A stretch of 64,000 nucleotides of DNA from Allobosea sp. (GCA_024231975.1 JAAEQB010000050.1:248001-312000), one strand, 5' to 3'; positions 8,041 through 17,194 are shown, numbered from the stretch's first letter. The notes: generated from the sequence alone by a model not told the origin. Numbers and translations: made by a program.

Positions 8041-8569
8041 CGCTGTCGAGCAGCCTGAGTTCGCGGACTGGCAAGGTCGCCAGTCGCTCGACCACGCCCA
8101 TGACGCAGGCGACGACACCGCGTCCGCGGACGACCAGGCGCTCCATCTCCGGGTGGAACGCCACATCGTCGCGCCGCCCCTCGACCAGGTTGAGGAAAGC
8201 GAATTTCAGGTCGCGCATGCAATCGAGCCGGAGGCTGAGCGCCGCGGCGGGCGATTCCGCCGCAGCGGCCAGCCGCTCGAAGGCCTGCAGCAGCCACCTC
8301 TCAGCCGCCTCGGGCTCGCCGGTCCGCCGCGCCGCCTCCGCCAGGTTGTGACAGGAGATCACATAGATCGTCGCCGCCGGAATCGACGAGCCGGCGATCT
8401 CGGCATTGCGGAACAGGTGCTCCGCCTCGGCCAGGGCGTCCCGATAAAGACCGAGTGCTTCGCAGAGCTGCTGGCCGGCGAAGGCATCGTTGGCCGCGCC
8501 GGTCAGCCGGGTCCACTCCGAATCGTCGATCACCGCCGGCATCGCCCCCGGCAGCAGCGTCGCATTCAC
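8021..8569 (-). CDS. Uncharacterised helical (TPR-like) protein coupled to irr
   Basis: A 182-residue protein I do not recognise by name. It is rich in alanine and leucine, with helix pairs resembling tetratricopeptide repeats (for example AFAGQQLCEALGLYRDALAEAE and ISCHNLAEAARRTGEPEAAE, given here in part). It has no signal peptide. Its ATG overlaps the irr-like stop by four bases (ATGA), so it is translated from the same mRNA and probably responds to iron status. The 3' end overlaps the convergent MFS gene by 20 bases. Confidence 0.65.
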   Translation of the reverse strand: MNATLLPGAMPAVIDDSEWTRLTGAANDAFAGQQLCEALGLYRDALAEAEHLFRNAEIAGSSIPAATIYVISCHNLAEAARRTGEPEAAERWLLQAFERLAAAAESPAAALSLRLDCMRDLKFAFLNLVEGRRDDVAFHPEMERLVVRGRGVVACVMGVVERLATLPVRELRLLDSATGRPS

Positions 8570-9033
8570 GGCGCGACCTCCCGGCCTGGAGCAGACACGC
8601 GTCTCAACCGGACGAGGACATCCACCGCCACGATGCGATGACCAGCGGGCGGCGCCGGCAACCGATCCAACCGGATCGTCTCGCCGGGGATGTCGATCAA
8701 CCGGTCCTCGTCCTCGACATAGAAGTGGTGATGGTCGCCGGCGCTGGTGTCATATTGCGAACGCCCGCTTTGCGTCGCGACCTCGCGGATCAATCCGGCA
8801 GCGCAGAACTGCCTGAGCGTGTTGTAGACCGTCGCCAGCGACAGGGGCTCGCCGCTGACCACGACATCGCGGAAGAGATCCTCGGCGGCGACATGCCGGT
8901 GCCGATCGGCGAAGAGCACCCGCCCGAGGGCAAGGCGCTGGCGCGTCGGCCGCAGGCAGGCGCCTTTCAGGATAGAGCGCACCTCGCAGAGAGGAGCTAA
9001 AGCCGGCGCCCTGGCCGGAATCATCGTCTGCAT
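8566..9033 (-). CDS. irr: Fur-family regulator of the Irr type
   Basis: A 155-residue Fur superfamily protein. The start of the DNA-binding domain, LRPTRQRLALGRVLFADRHR, and SLATVYNTLRQFCAAGLI closely follow rhizobial Irr, as does the DHHHFYVEDEDRLIDI histidine cluster. The C-terminal CxxC zinc pairs of classical Fur are absent. Irr represses or activates iron and haem genes according to haem level. The heme-regulatory GCPW motif of Bradyrhizobium Irr is not present; the equivalent position has a single Cys (PLCEV). The ATG at 9033 is preferred to a GTG at 9042. A Fur-box-like palindrome lies 48-64 bases upstream. Confidence 0.8.
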   Translation of the reverse strand: MQTMIPARAPALAPLCEVRSILKGACLRPTRQRLALGRVLFADRHRHVAAEDLFRDVVVSGEPLSLATVYNTLRQFCAAGLIREVATQSGRSQYDTSAGDHHHFYVEDEDRLIDIPGETIRLDRLPAPPAGHRIVAVDVLVRLRRVSAPGREVAP

Positions 9034-9080
9034 GATGTGCACTTCTTCTCTCTCCGTTCAGATCACGTTCTCCACATTAA

Positions 9081-9097
9081 ATGCAACTGGTTTGCAT
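9081..9097. promoter_or_regulatory. Fur/Mur-box-like palindrome upstream of irr
   Basis: ATGCAACTGGTTTGCAT has arms ATGCAA and TTGCAT around a 5-base centre. This fits the TGCAA-N5-TTGCA core of Fur/Mur sites in Alphaproteobacteria. It is 48 bases upstream of the irr-like start and suggests iron or manganese control of this operon. Confidence 0.6.
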
Positions 9098-9134
9098 TAG
9101 CAATAACATTCGATAGGCCGAGATGAACGCACAT

Positions 9135-9163
9135 GGCCCGCTCACGCGCAGAGCGAGCGGGCC
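9135..9163 (-). terminator. Terminator-like hairpin after the methyltransferase gene
   Basis: Arms GGCCCGCTC (9135-9143) and GAGCGGGCC (9155-9163) are perfectly complementary, with an 11-base loop. It lies 43 bases past the stop of the minus-strand methyltransferase gene. There is no U-run, so termination is only probable. Confidence 0.4.
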
Positions 9164-9205
9164 TCTTGCCGAAACGGTCGAAGTCGGGCTTCGCAGACGC
9201 AGAAC

Positions 9206-10267
9206 TCAGGCCCGGACCTCGAACACCATGTTGAACGGCGTCTCCGTGGCGCGGCGGAAATGGCTGAAGCCGGCATCGAGCGCGACCTTGCGCAAACGCA
9301 TCTCGCCGGCCTGGGCGCCCAGCCCCAGCCCGACCTCCTGCGACAGCGAAGCCGGCGTGCAGATCATCGTCGAGGCCCCGTAGAAGATCCGGCCGATCGG
9401 ATTGAGGTTCTGCTTGAGATTGTCGTGGGCGAAGGGCTCGACGATCATCCAGGTGCCGTCCGGCGCCAGCGTCTCCCTGACATGGCGGCCGGCTCCGACC
9501 GGATCGCCCATGTCGTGCAGGCAGTCGAACATGGCGACGAGATCATAGCTTCCCGCCGGGAAATCCTTGGCGCTCGCCCGCTCGAAGACAATGCGGTCGC
9601 CGACGCCGGCCTTCTGCGCCGCCTCCCTGCCCTTCTCGATCGAGGGGCCGTGGTAGTCGAAGGCGTAGAAGCGCGACTTCGGGTAGGCCTGCGCCATCAG
9701 GATGGTCGAGGCGCCATAGCCGCAGCCGACATCGGCGACTGCGGCTCCCGCTTCGAGCTTGGCCCTGACACCGTCGAGCGCCGGAATCCAGCTGCTCACC
9801 AGGTTGGTGTTGTAGCCTGGCCGGAAGAAGCGCTCGGTGCCACGGAACAGGCAGTTGCTGTGCTCGTGCCAGCCGAGGCCCGCGCCGGTCCTGAAGGCCT
9901 CCTCGACCTTGGGCTCGTCGACCCACATCGACTGAACCACCTCGAAGGCCCCGGCGAAGAAGGCCGGGCTGCTCTCCTCGGCGAAGGCCATGGCCTGCTC
10001 CGGCGACAGGCTGAAACTGTCGCTCCCTTCGTCATATTGCACGTACTCGGCCGCGGCCTGGGCCGAGAGCCATTCGCGGACATAGCGTTCCTTGAGGCCG
10101 GTCTTGCCGGCGAGCTCCGCAGCGGTGACCGGCTTGCCATCGGCCATCGCCTTGTAGAGGCCGAGCTGGTCGCCGAGGACGATGAGCGAGCCGGTGACGC
10201 AGGCTCCGACGTCCCCGACGAGACGTCCTACTAAGGCATCGAGCTTTTGCGGGTCGGATTGACGCAT
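9206..10267 (-). CDS. Winged-helix plus class I SAM methyltransferase
   Basis: A 353-residue protein. The N-terminal third (residues 1-95) looks like the winged-helix dimerisation domain of O-methyltransferase-like proteins (TAAELAGKTGLKERYVREWL). SAM motif I, VADVGCGYG, is at residues 177-185, followed by FDYH and a FDCLHDMGDP segment typical of this uncharacterised family, in which Mycobacterium Rv2258c has a known structure. The substrate is unknown. GAGGAG lies eight bases upstream of the ATG. The gene is monocistronic between irr and carB. Confidence 0.8.
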   Translation of the reverse strand: MRQSDPQKLDALVGRLVGDVGACVTGSLIVLGDQLGLYKAMADGKPVTAAELAGKTGLKERYVREWLSAQAAAEYVQYDEGSDSFSLSPEQAMAFAEESSPAFFAGAFEVVQSMWVDEPKVEEAFRTGAGLGWHEHSNCLFRGTERFFRPGYNTNLVSSWIPALDGVRAKLEAGAAVADVGCGYGASTILMAQAYPKSRFYAFDYHGPSIEKGREAAQKAGVGDRIVFERASAKDFPAGSYDLVAMFDCLHDMGDPVGAGRHVRETLAPDGTWMIVEPFAHDNLKQNLNPIGRIFYGASTMICTPASLSQEVGLGLGAQAGEMRLRKVALDAGFSHFRRATETPFNMVFEVRA

Positions 10268-10548
10268 GGCCAGCTCCTCTGGTTGGGGAGGGCGTGGCCG
10301 GGCCTGACGCGAACCGGCTCGACGCCATCGCGGACGCCGATGCTATACCCCGCTCGGTCGGGCTCAACTGCGCAAAGGGAGAGTCTTGCTCGCCTGTGCG
10401 CGCATGACAGGAATGAAGCGCTTTGTGCTTCCCCCCGCCGCCTCGCCCGTCTATAGCGAGCGCCTAGCATTCATCTTTGGGCGCTCGCTGGCCTCCGCTC
10501 CTTGCGATCGGATGGGCCCTGCGCGCCCGCACGGAACCGGTCGAGACC

Positions 10549-13500
10549 ATGCCCAAGCGCACAGACATCAAGACGATCCTGATCATCGGCGCGGGCCCCA
10601 TCATCATCGGCCAGGCCTGCGAGTTCGACTATTCCGGCACCCAGGCCTGCAAGACGCTGAAGGCCGAGGGCTATCGCATCGTCCTGGTCAACTCGAACCC
10701 GGCGACGATCATGACCGATCCGGAGCTGGCCGACGCGACCTATGTCGAGCCGATCACGCCCGAGGTCGTTGCCAAGATCATCGAGAAGGAACGCAATGTC
10801 CTGGCCGGCGGCTTCGCCCTGCTGCCGACCATGGGCGGCCAGACCGCGCTCAACTGCGCCCTCTCCCTTCAGAAGATGGGCGTGCTGGAGAAGTTCGACG
10901 TCGAGATGATCGGCGCCACCGCCGACGCGATCGACAAGGCCGAGGACCGCGAGCGCTTCCGCGAGGCGATGACCAAGATCGGCCTCTCGACCCCGCGCTC
11001 GCACCACGTCAAGACGCTCGGCGCCGCGCTGGAGGCGCTGGAGGATATCGGCCTGCCGACGATCATCCGGCCCTCCTTCACCATGGGCGGCACCGGCGGC
11101 GGCATCGCCTACAACAAGAGCGAGTTCATCGAGATCTGCGAGCGCGGCATCGACGCCTCGCCGACCAGCGAGATCCTGATCGAGGAGAGCGTCCTCGGCT
11201 GGAAGGAATACGAGATGGAGGTCGTCCGCGACAAAGCGGACAACTGCATCATCGTCTGCTCGATCGAGAACCTCGACCCGATGGGCGTCCACACCGGCGA
11301 TTCGATCACCGTCGCCCCGGCGCTGACGCTGACTGACAAGGAATACCAGATCATGCGCGACGCCTCGCTGGCGGTGCTGCGCGAGATCGGCGTCGAGACC
11401 GGCGGCTCGAACGTTCAGTTCGCGGTCGATCCCGAGACCGGCCGGATGATCGTCATCGAGATGAACCCGCGCGTCTCGCGCTCGTCCGCCCTCGCTTCCA
11501 AGGCGACCGGCTTCCCGATCGCCAAGGTCGCGGCGCGCCTCGCCATCGGCTACACGCTCGACGAGATCGAGAACGACATCACCGGCGGCGCCACCCCGGC
11601 CTCGTTCGAGCCGACGATCGACTATGTCGTCACCAAGATCCCGCGCTTCGCCTTCGAGAAGTTCCCGGGCTCCGAGCCGACGCTGACCACCGCGATGAAG
11701 TCGGTCGGCGAGGCCATGGCGATCGGCCGCACCTTCCAGGAATCGCTGCAGAAGGCGCTGCGCTCGCTGGAGACCGGCCTCGACGGGCTCGACGAGATCG
11801 AGATCGAGGGCATCGGCCAGGGCGACGACCGCAACGCGATCAAGGCGGCGCTCTCGACCCCGACGCCGGACCGTATCCTCCAGATCGCCCAGGCGATGCG
11901 CGCCGGCTTCACCGACGAGCAGATCCATGAGAGCTGCAAGGTCGATCCCTGGTTCCTCGAGCAGATGCGCGGCATCGTCGAGACCGAGGAGAAGATCCGC
12001 GTCCACGGCCTGCCGCAGACGCCGATCGCCTTCCGCCAGCTCAAGGCGATGGGCTTCTCCGACAAGCGCCTCGCCGCCGTCTCCGGCAAGAGCGAGGCCG
12101 AGGTCAGGACGCTGCGCCGCTCGCTGAAGGTGCGCCCGGTGTTCAAGCGCATCGACACCTGCGCCGCCGAGTTCGCCTCGCCGACCGCCTATATGTACTC
12201 GACATACGCCATGCCTTTCGCGGGCGCGCCGGCCGACGAGGCCAAACCGTCGGACCGCAAGAAGGTCGTGATCCTCGGCGGTGGCCCCAACCGGATCGGC
12301 CAGGGCATCGAATTCGACTATTGCTGCTGTCATGCCTGCTACGCCCTGCGCGACGCCGGCTACGAGACCATCATGGTCAACTGCAACCCCGAGACGGTCT
12401 CGACCGACTACGACACCTCGGATCGGCTCTATTTCGAGCCGCTGACCGCCGAGGACGTGCTCGAGATCCTCGAGACCGAGAGGCAGGCCGGCACGCTGCA
12501 CGGCGTCATCGTCCAGTTCGGCGGCCAGACCCCGCTGAAGCTGGCGCATGCGCTGGAAGAGGCCGGCATCCCGATCCTCGGCACGACGCCGGATGCGATC
12601 GACCTCGCCGAGGACCGCGACCGCTTCAAGCGCCTGCTCGACAAGCTTCACCTCAAGCAGCCGAAGAATGGCATCGCCTATTCGGTCGAGCAGTCGCGCC
12701 TGATCGCGGCCGAGCTCGGCCTGCCCTTCGTGGTGCGCCCGTCCTACGTCCTCGGCGGCCGCGCCATGGCGATCATCCGCGACGAGGTGATGTTCGAGGA
12801 CTACCTGCTCGGCACCCTGCCCTCGCTGATCCCCTCCGAGGTCAAGGCCAAGTACCCGAACGACAAGACCGGGCAGATCAACACGGTGCTCGGCAAGAAC
12901 CCGCTGCTGTTCGACCGCTATCTCTCGGATGCGATCGAAGTCGATGTCGACTGCCTCTGCGACGGCAAGGACGCCTTCATCGCCGGCATCATGGAGCATA
13001 TCGAGGAGGCCGGCATCCATTCCGGCGATTCGGCCTGCTCGCTGCCGCCGCGCTCGCTCTCGCCGGAGCTGATCGCCGAGCTGGAACGCCAGAGCAAGGC
13101 GATGGCGCTCGCCCTCGACGTCGGCGGCCTGATGAACGTGCAGTACGCCATCAAGGATGGCGAGATCTACGTGCTCGAGGTCAACCCGCGGGCCTCGCGC
13201 ACCGTGCCCTTCGTCGCCAAGGTGATCGGCCAGCCGATCGCCAAGATCGCCGCGCGCTTGATGGCCGGCGAGAAGCTCGCCAGCTTCGGCCTGAAGCAGG
13301 AGAAGCTCGACCATGTCGGCGTGAAGGAGGCGGTGTTCCCCTTCGCCCGCTTCCCCGGCGTCGATGTCCTGCTCGGGCCGGAGATGCGCTCGACCGGCGA
13401 AGTCATCGGCCTCGACCGCTCCTTCGACGTCGCCTTCGCCAAGAGCCAGCTCGGCGCCGGCTCGAAGGTGCCGGTCAAGGGCACGGTCTTCGTCTCGGTG

Positions 13501-13881
13501 CGTGACGAGGACAAGCCGCGTATCCTGCCCTCCATGGCGATCCTGGCCGAGCTCGGCTTCCAGATCGTCGCGACCGGCGGCACGCTGCGCCTGCTCCAGG
13601 AGAACGGCATCCGCGCCAGCAAGATCAACAAGGTGCTGGAAGGCCGCCCGCACGTCGTCGATGCGATCAAGAACGGCGAGATTCAGCTCGTCTTCAACAC
13701 CACCGACGGTCCACAGGCGCTGGCGGATTCGCGCTCGCTGCGCCGGGCGGCCCTCTTGCACAAGGTGCCCTATTATACCACCTTGGCCGGAGCGATCGCC
13801 GCGGCGGAGGGCATCAAGGCCTATTGCAGCGGCGATCTCGAAGTGAGGTCGCTGCAATCCTATTTCGCCCGCGCCGCCTGA
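10549..13881 (+). CDS. carB: Carbamoyl-phosphate synthase large chain
   Basis: A 1110-residue enzyme that makes carbamoyl phosphate from bicarbonate, ATP and glutamine-derived ammonia, for pyrimidines and arginine. The two homologous ATP-grasp halves are visible: GAGPIIIGQACEFDYSG near residue 15 and GGGPNRIGQGIEFDYCC near residue 580. EMNPRVSRSSALASKATG marks the first active site and EVNPRASRTVPFVAKVIG the second. The C-terminal MGS-like allosteric domain starts near residue 970. It is slightly longer than the 1073 residues of E. coli CarB. The start is set by the MPKRTDIK N-terminus. carA is not adjacent in the window; greA follows 104 bases later. Confidence 0.98.
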   Translation: MPKRTDIKTILIIGAGPIIIGQACEFDYSGTQACKTLKAEGYRIVLVNSNPATIMTDPELADATYVEPITPEVVAKIIEKERNVLAGGFALLPTMGGQTALNCALSLQKMGVLEKFDVEMIGATADAIDKAEDRERFREAMTKIGLSTPRSHHVKTLGAALEALEDIGLPTIIRPSFTMGGTGGGIAYNKSEFIEICERGIDASPTSEILIEESVLGWKEYEMEVVRDKADNCIIVCSIENLDPMGVHTGDSITVAPALTLTDKEYQIMRDASLAVLREIGVETGGSNVQFAVDPETGRMIVIEMNPRVSRSSALASKATGFPIAKVAARLAIGYTLDEIENDITGGATPASFEPTIDYVVTKIPRFAFEKFPGSEPTLTTAMKSVGEAMAIGRTFQESLQKALRSLETGLDGLDEIEIEGIGQGDDRNAIKAALSTPTPDRILQIAQAMRAGFTDEQIHESCKVDPWFLEQMRGIVETEEKIRVHGLPQTPIAFRQLKAMGFSDKRLAAVSGKSEAEVRTLRRSLKVRPVFKRIDTCAAEFASPTAYMYSTYAMPFAGAPADEAKPSDRKKVVILGGGPNRIGQGIEFDYCCCHACYALRDAGYETIMVNCNPETVSTDYDTSDRLYFEPLTAEDVLEILETERQAGTLHGVIVQFGGQTPLKLAHALEEAGIPILGTTPDAIDLAEDRDRFKRLLDKLHLKQPKNGIAYSVEQSRLIAAELGLPFVVRPSYVLGGRAMAIIRDEVMFEDYLLGTLPSLIPSEVKAKYPNDKTGQINTVLGKNPLLFDRYLSDAIEVDVDCLCDGKDAFIAGIMEHIEEAGIHSGDSACSLPPRSLSPELIAELERQSKAMALALDVGGLMNVQYAIKDGEIYVLEVNPRASRTVPFVAKVIGQPIAKIAARLMAGEKLASFGLKQEKLDHVGVKEAVFPFARFPGVDVLLGPEMRSTGEVIGLDRSFDVAFAKSQLGAGSKVPVKGTVFVSVRDEDKPRILPSMAILAELGFQIVATGGTLRLLQENGIRASKINKVLEGRPHVVDAIKNGEIQLVFNTTDGPQALADSRSLRRAALLHKVPYYTTLAGAIAAAEGIKAYCSGDLEVRSLQSYFARAA

Positions 13882-13984
13882 CCGGCTGCGCGGCGAAGTA
13901 GTTTTCCGACGATCGGGAGCGATTCGGGCGCGTCGGCCCTAAGCTGGCGCGTGACCGATCGCTTTTCATAACTGGGACGGAACG

Positions 13985-14458
13985 ATGGACAAGGTTCCCA
14001 TGACGGCCGGCGGTTTCGCCGCCCTGGAAGTCGAGTTGAAGCAGCGCCAGCAGGTCGAGCGCCCGCGTATCATCACGGCGATCGCCGAGGCGCGCGCGCT
14101 GGGTGATCTCTCGGAGAACGCCGAGTACCATGCCGCCAAGGAGGCCCAGTCGCTGAACGAGGGCCGCATCATGGAGCTGGAATCGCTGATCGGCCGCGCC
14201 GACATCATCGATGTCAGCAAGCTCGGCGGCGACACCATCAAGTTCGGCGCCACTGTCACCCTGATCGACGACGACACCGAGGAGAAGAAGCTCTACCAGA
14301 TCGTCGGCGAGCCGGAATCGGATGTGAAGTCCGGCAAGGTCTCGATCGGCTCGCCGATCGCGCGTGCCCTGATCGGCAAGAAGGTCGGCGATTCCGTTCA
14401 GGTCAACACGCCCGGCGGCGGCAAGTCCTACGAGGTCGTTAACGTCGCCTTCCGCTAA
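13985..14458 (+). CDS. greA: Transcription elongation factor GreA
   Basis: A 157-residue protein of normal GreA length. It restarts backtracked RNA polymerase by stimulating transcript cleavage. The N-terminal coiled coil (about residues 8-75) carries the acidic tip GDLSENAEYHAAKE with the conserved DLSEN residues. The C-terminal FKBP-like domain contains GSPIARALIGKKVGD. A GGAA-type binding site precedes the ATG. The carB-greA order is common in Alphaproteobacteria. Confidence 0.97.
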   Translation: MDKVPMTAGGFAALEVELKQRQQVERPRIITAIAEARALGDLSENAEYHAAKEAQSLNEGRIMELESLIGRADIIDVSKLGGDTIKFGATVTLIDDDTEEKKLYQIVGEPESDVKSGKVSIGSPIARALIGKKVGDSVQVNTPGGGKSYEVVNVAFR

Positions 14459-14528
14459 GCGAGCGGAGCGACTTGGCCAGCCCGGCGGCAGTCCCTAGAT
14501 TAGAGGTCTGCCTGCCGGAGACCACGCC

Positions 14529-15017
14529 ATGACAACGCGCCGCGCATTTCTCACCGGGTCCGCCGCGCTCGCCGCCGGCGGGCTCGTTTCGCTTCCGGCC
14601 CTGGCGCAGCCCGTTTCGATCGGCGCGATCAAGGTCGACGCCCGCAGCCTCGGCCCGCTCGGCTGGGGCGAGAACGCTCCGCGCATCGCCCGGGCCTTCG
14701 AAAGCCGGCTCGCCAGCGAGCTCCTGCCCTTGCGCCGCCGCGGTGGCCCGACCCTGCATGTGACCGTGCTCTGGCTCTGGCTCGGCGCGGGCGCCGGCGG
14801 CGGCATGCCCGGCGACGGCAGCGGCGGCAGCGATGACAACATGCTGAGCGTCATCGAGCTGGCCGATCGTGGCGGCCCGCCCGTCAGCCGCGAGATCCGC
14901 TCGATGTTGCCGTCGACCTCCGGCGGCGCCTGGTATCGCCCCGATGTCGATCAGCGCCGTATCGCCGCCTTGCTCGAGAACAATGCCCAGTGGATCCGGC
15001 ACTATCTCAGCGCCTGA
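14529..15017 (+). CDS. Exported protein, paralogue of the next gene
   Basis: A 162-residue protein with a twin-arginine-like or Sec signal peptide (MTTRRAFLTGSAALAAGG, cleavage after ALA near residue 26). I do not recognise the mature domain. Its C-terminal segment GGAWYRPDVDQRRIAALLEN is nearly identical to one in the following gene, and the N-terminal PVSIGAIKVDARSLGPLG and central TLHVTVLWLWL match the same places there. The pair is therefore a tandem duplication. The two genes are four bases apart and must be cotranscribed. Confidence 0.7.
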   Translation: MTTRRAFLTGSAALAAGGLVSLPALAQPVSIGAIKVDARSLGPLGWGENAPRIARAFESRLASELLPLRRRGGPTLHVTVLWLWLGAGAGGGMPGDGSGGSDDNMLSVIELADRGGPPVSREIRSMLPSTSGGAWYRPDVDQRRIAALLENNAQWIRHYLSA

Positions 15018-15021
15018 GATC

Positions 15022-15498
15022 ATGTTCGCACGCCGCACCATCCTGACCGGCTTCGCCGCCACCTTGCTGGCCGGCTGCCAGACGACCGCGCAAACCGCCT
15101 CCCCTGTCGCGATCGGCAGGGTCCGCGTCGACACCGGGCCGCTTGCGGCCAAGGGACAAAGCGCGACCGCGGCGGCGATCAAGCCGATGCTGGAGCGTGA
15201 GCTCGCCGGTCTGCGCACCGCGGGCGCCGGGCGCGGCGCGACCCTGCTGGTGACAGTCACCGGGCTTTACCTGACGAGCTATGCCGGTGGGCAGGCGGTC
15301 ACCCTCGGCAACGACACGCTCGAAAGCGAAGCGCGGCTGATCGACGCCGACGGCCGCGAGATCGCCCGCTACCCGATCCTCGCGATCATGGCGCCGAGCT
15401 ATGGCGGCGCCTGGTATCGCCCGGATGTCGACCAGCGCCGGATCGAGGCGCTGGCGGCCAGCAACGCACAATGGATCAGGCGGGCGGTCGGAGGGTAG
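15022..15498 (+). CDS. Exported lipoprotein, paralogue of the preceding gene
   Basis: A 158-residue protein with a lipoprotein signal (TLLAGC, lipidated Cys near residue 19) and an RR pair near the N-terminus. The mature part aligns with the preceding gene: PVAIGRVRVDTGPL, a TLLVTVTGLYL strand, and GGAWYRPDVDQRRIEALAAS. Function is unknown. One copy appears lipid-anchored and the other free after cleavage, which suggests related but spatially separated roles. The start is the ATG four bases after the previous stop. Confidence 0.7.
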   Translation: MFARRTILTGFAATLLAGCQTTAQTASPVAIGRVRVDTGPLAAKGQSATAAAIKPMLERELAGLRTAGAGRGATLLVTVTGLYLTSYAGGQAVTLGNDTLESEARLIDADGREIARYPILAIMAPSYGGAWYRPDVDQRRIEALAASNAQWIRRAVGG

Positions 15499-15506
15499 AT
15501 GTCCAG

Positions 15507-15601
15507 CGTCATTCTCAGGCTTGACCCGAGAATCTCGTGACGAGAAGGCGCTATGGCGCCTCTTCCGGCCTGAAATGCTCGGGTCAAGCCCGAGCATGAC
15601 G
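15507..15601. repeat. Palindromic intergenic repeat (TTGACCCGAG type)
   Basis: The outer arms of about 27 bases (15507-15533 and 15575-15601) are complementary with three mismatches and contain GGCTTGACCCGAG and its complement. Smaller palindromes TCTCGTGACGAGA and AGGCGCTATGGCGCCT lie between. Related fragments occur near 19571-19612 and 48803-48828. It fits the abundant REP-like intergenic repeats of Rhizobiales and fills the convergent gap between the lipoprotein and lrp genes. Confidence 0.65.
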
Positions 15602-15607
15602 GCCTCC

Positions 15608-16069
15608 TTATAAAGGCGCGATCGGCGCGTCCTTGACGCGGTCCAGCGCCAGCGCCGTGCGGACATTGCGAACGTTCGGCAGCGCCGTCAGGTCGGCGAC
15701 GAAATCCTGGAAGGCCTTCAGATCGGTCGCGACGCATTTCAGGATGAAGTCGATGTCGCCCGACAGCGTCCAGCACTCGCGCACCAGCGACCAGCTGCGG
15801 ATACGCTCCTGGAAGGTCGCGAGATCGGCCTCAGCCTGGCTGGCGAGATGGACGAAGGCGAAGCAGACCACCTCGATGCCGAGCTTGCGCTCGTCGAGCA
15901 GCGCGCGATAGCCGGTGATGACACCGGCCTCCTCCAGCGCGCGGACACGCCTGAGGCAAGGCGGCGGCGAGATGCCGACCCGGCTCGCGAGCTCGACATT
16001 GGTCATGCGGCCGTCACTCTGCAGCTCCGTCAGGATACGGAGATCGATCTCGTCGAGTTTGGCGCGCAC
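15608..16069 (-). CDS. Lrp/AsnC family transcriptional regulator
   Basis: A 153-residue regulator with an N-terminal AsnC-type helix-turn-helix (LDEIDLRILTELQSDGR, then LASRVGISPPPCLRRVRALE) and a C-terminal RAM ligand-binding domain (about residues 65-145) with the usual SGDIDFILKC. A GTG start at 16069 is chosen because AGGAGG sits just upstream; in-frame sequence further 5' is not typical of the family. It is divergent from the ELM1-like gene, and the effector is probably an amino acid. Confidence 0.9.
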   Translation of the reverse strand: MRAKLDEIDLRILTELQSDGRMTNVELASRVGISPPPCLRRVRALEEAGVITGYRALLDERKLGIEVVCFAFVHLASQAEADLATFQERIRSWSLVRECWTLSGDIDFILKCVATDLKAFQDFVADLTALPNVRNVRTALALDRVKDAPIAPL

Positions 16070-16173
16070 AAATCCTCCTGAAAATGGGACGCGCAGGTGT
16101 AGACGCGCCATCGACGCGTTACAAGGCATCGACCACGCCAATCCCGGGCCAAGCCGCCGTGTCGACAGAATTG

Positions 16174-17142
16174 ATGCCTTCCCTCTGGGTTTTGACCGAC
16201 GGCAAGGCCGGCGACGAGGTGCAATGCCTCGGCGTCGCCGAGCGCATGGGCGCCGTCCCGGAGGTCCGCCGGATCAATCCCGGCAAGCCCTGGAGCTGGC
16301 TGATGCCGCGCGGGCCGATCGATCCGCGCGAGGCGCCCGACCGGCCGGGCAGCCCGATCCGCCCGCCCTTCCCCGACATCGCCATCGCCTCCGGCCGCCG
16401 CGCCGTCGCCTATCTGCGCGCCGTCAAGAAGGCTTCGAACGGGGCGACCTTCACCGTCTTCCTCAAGGATCCCCGCACCGGAACCGGCAGCGCCGACCTG
16501 ATCTGGGTCTCCGAGCACGACCGCCTGCGTGGCGACAACGTGCTGGTGACGATCACCTCGCCGCACCGGCTCGCGCCGGAGGCCCTGGCCGCGGCCCGGG
16601 CCACGCCCTTGCCCGAGATCGCCGCCCTGCCCTTGCCTCGCGCCACCGTGCTGGTCGGCGGCGACAGCCGGCATCATACGTTCCGGCCGGAGGACATCGA
16701 GCGCTTCGCCCGCGCGCTCGACGCGCTCGCCGCTTCCGGCGTCGCACTGATGGGCTCGCGCTCGCGCCGCACCCCGCCGGCACTCGAGGCCGCGATCGGC
16801 GAAGTTTTCCGTCGCCATGGCGGCTGGTGGTGGGACGGCTCCGGCGCCAACCCCTATGTGCCTCTGCTCGCCAATGCCGACGCCATCGTCGCCACGGCCG
16901 ATTCCACCAACATGATCGGCGAGGCCGCGGCAACCGGCGTACCGATCCTCGTCTTCGAGCCGCATGGCGGCCATGGCAAGCTCGCCAGGTTCCTGGAGGC
17001 GCTGAAGCGCTACGGCGCTGTGCACCATTTCCAGGGCAAGCTTGAAGGCGCCCGCTACGACCCGCTAGACTCGACCGCAACGATCGCGGCCGCCGTCTAC
17101 GAGGGCTGGCGGCGTCATAAGGCAGCGACGGGGCTGGCGTAA
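16174..17142 (+). CDS. Mitochondrial-fission ELM1 family protein (DUF1022)
   Basis: A 322-residue protein of the ELM1/DUF1022 family, related to GT-B type glycosyltransferase folds. Recognisable segments are LWVLTDGKAGDEVQCLGVAE at the N-terminus, VLVGGDSRHHTF, GSRSRRTP, and DAIVATADSTNMIGEAAATG near the C-terminus. The family is common in Alphaproteobacteria, and the bacterial function is not established. The ATG at 16174 is the best start seen, though its ribosome site is weak and a GTG at 16159 is possible. Confidence 0.8.
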   Translation: MPSLWVLTDGKAGDEVQCLGVAERMGAVPEVRRINPGKPWSWLMPRGPIDPREAPDRPGSPIRPPFPDIAIASGRRAVAYLRAVKKASNGATFTVFLKDPRTGTGSADLIWVSEHDRLRGDNVLVTITSPHRLAPEALAAARATPLPEIAALPLPRATVLVGGDSRHHTFRPEDIERFARALDALAASGVALMGSRSRRTPPALEAAIGEVFRRHGGWWWDGSGANPYVPLLANADAIVATADSTNMIGEAAATGVPILVFEPHGGHGKLARFLEALKRYGAVHHFQGKLEGARYDPLDSTATIAAAVYEGWRRHKAATGLA

Positions 17143-17194
17143 GGCCGTCCCGATACCGATATCACCGGCTCGTGCCGGCTCAGGAAGCAAAGAC

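Noticed and set aside
10471..13857. 1128-codon open frame on the minus strand
   Set aside because: It is antisense to carB along its whole length and has the low-complexity Arg/Leu/Asp composition of a mirrored GC-rich gene. carB on the other strand is unambiguous.
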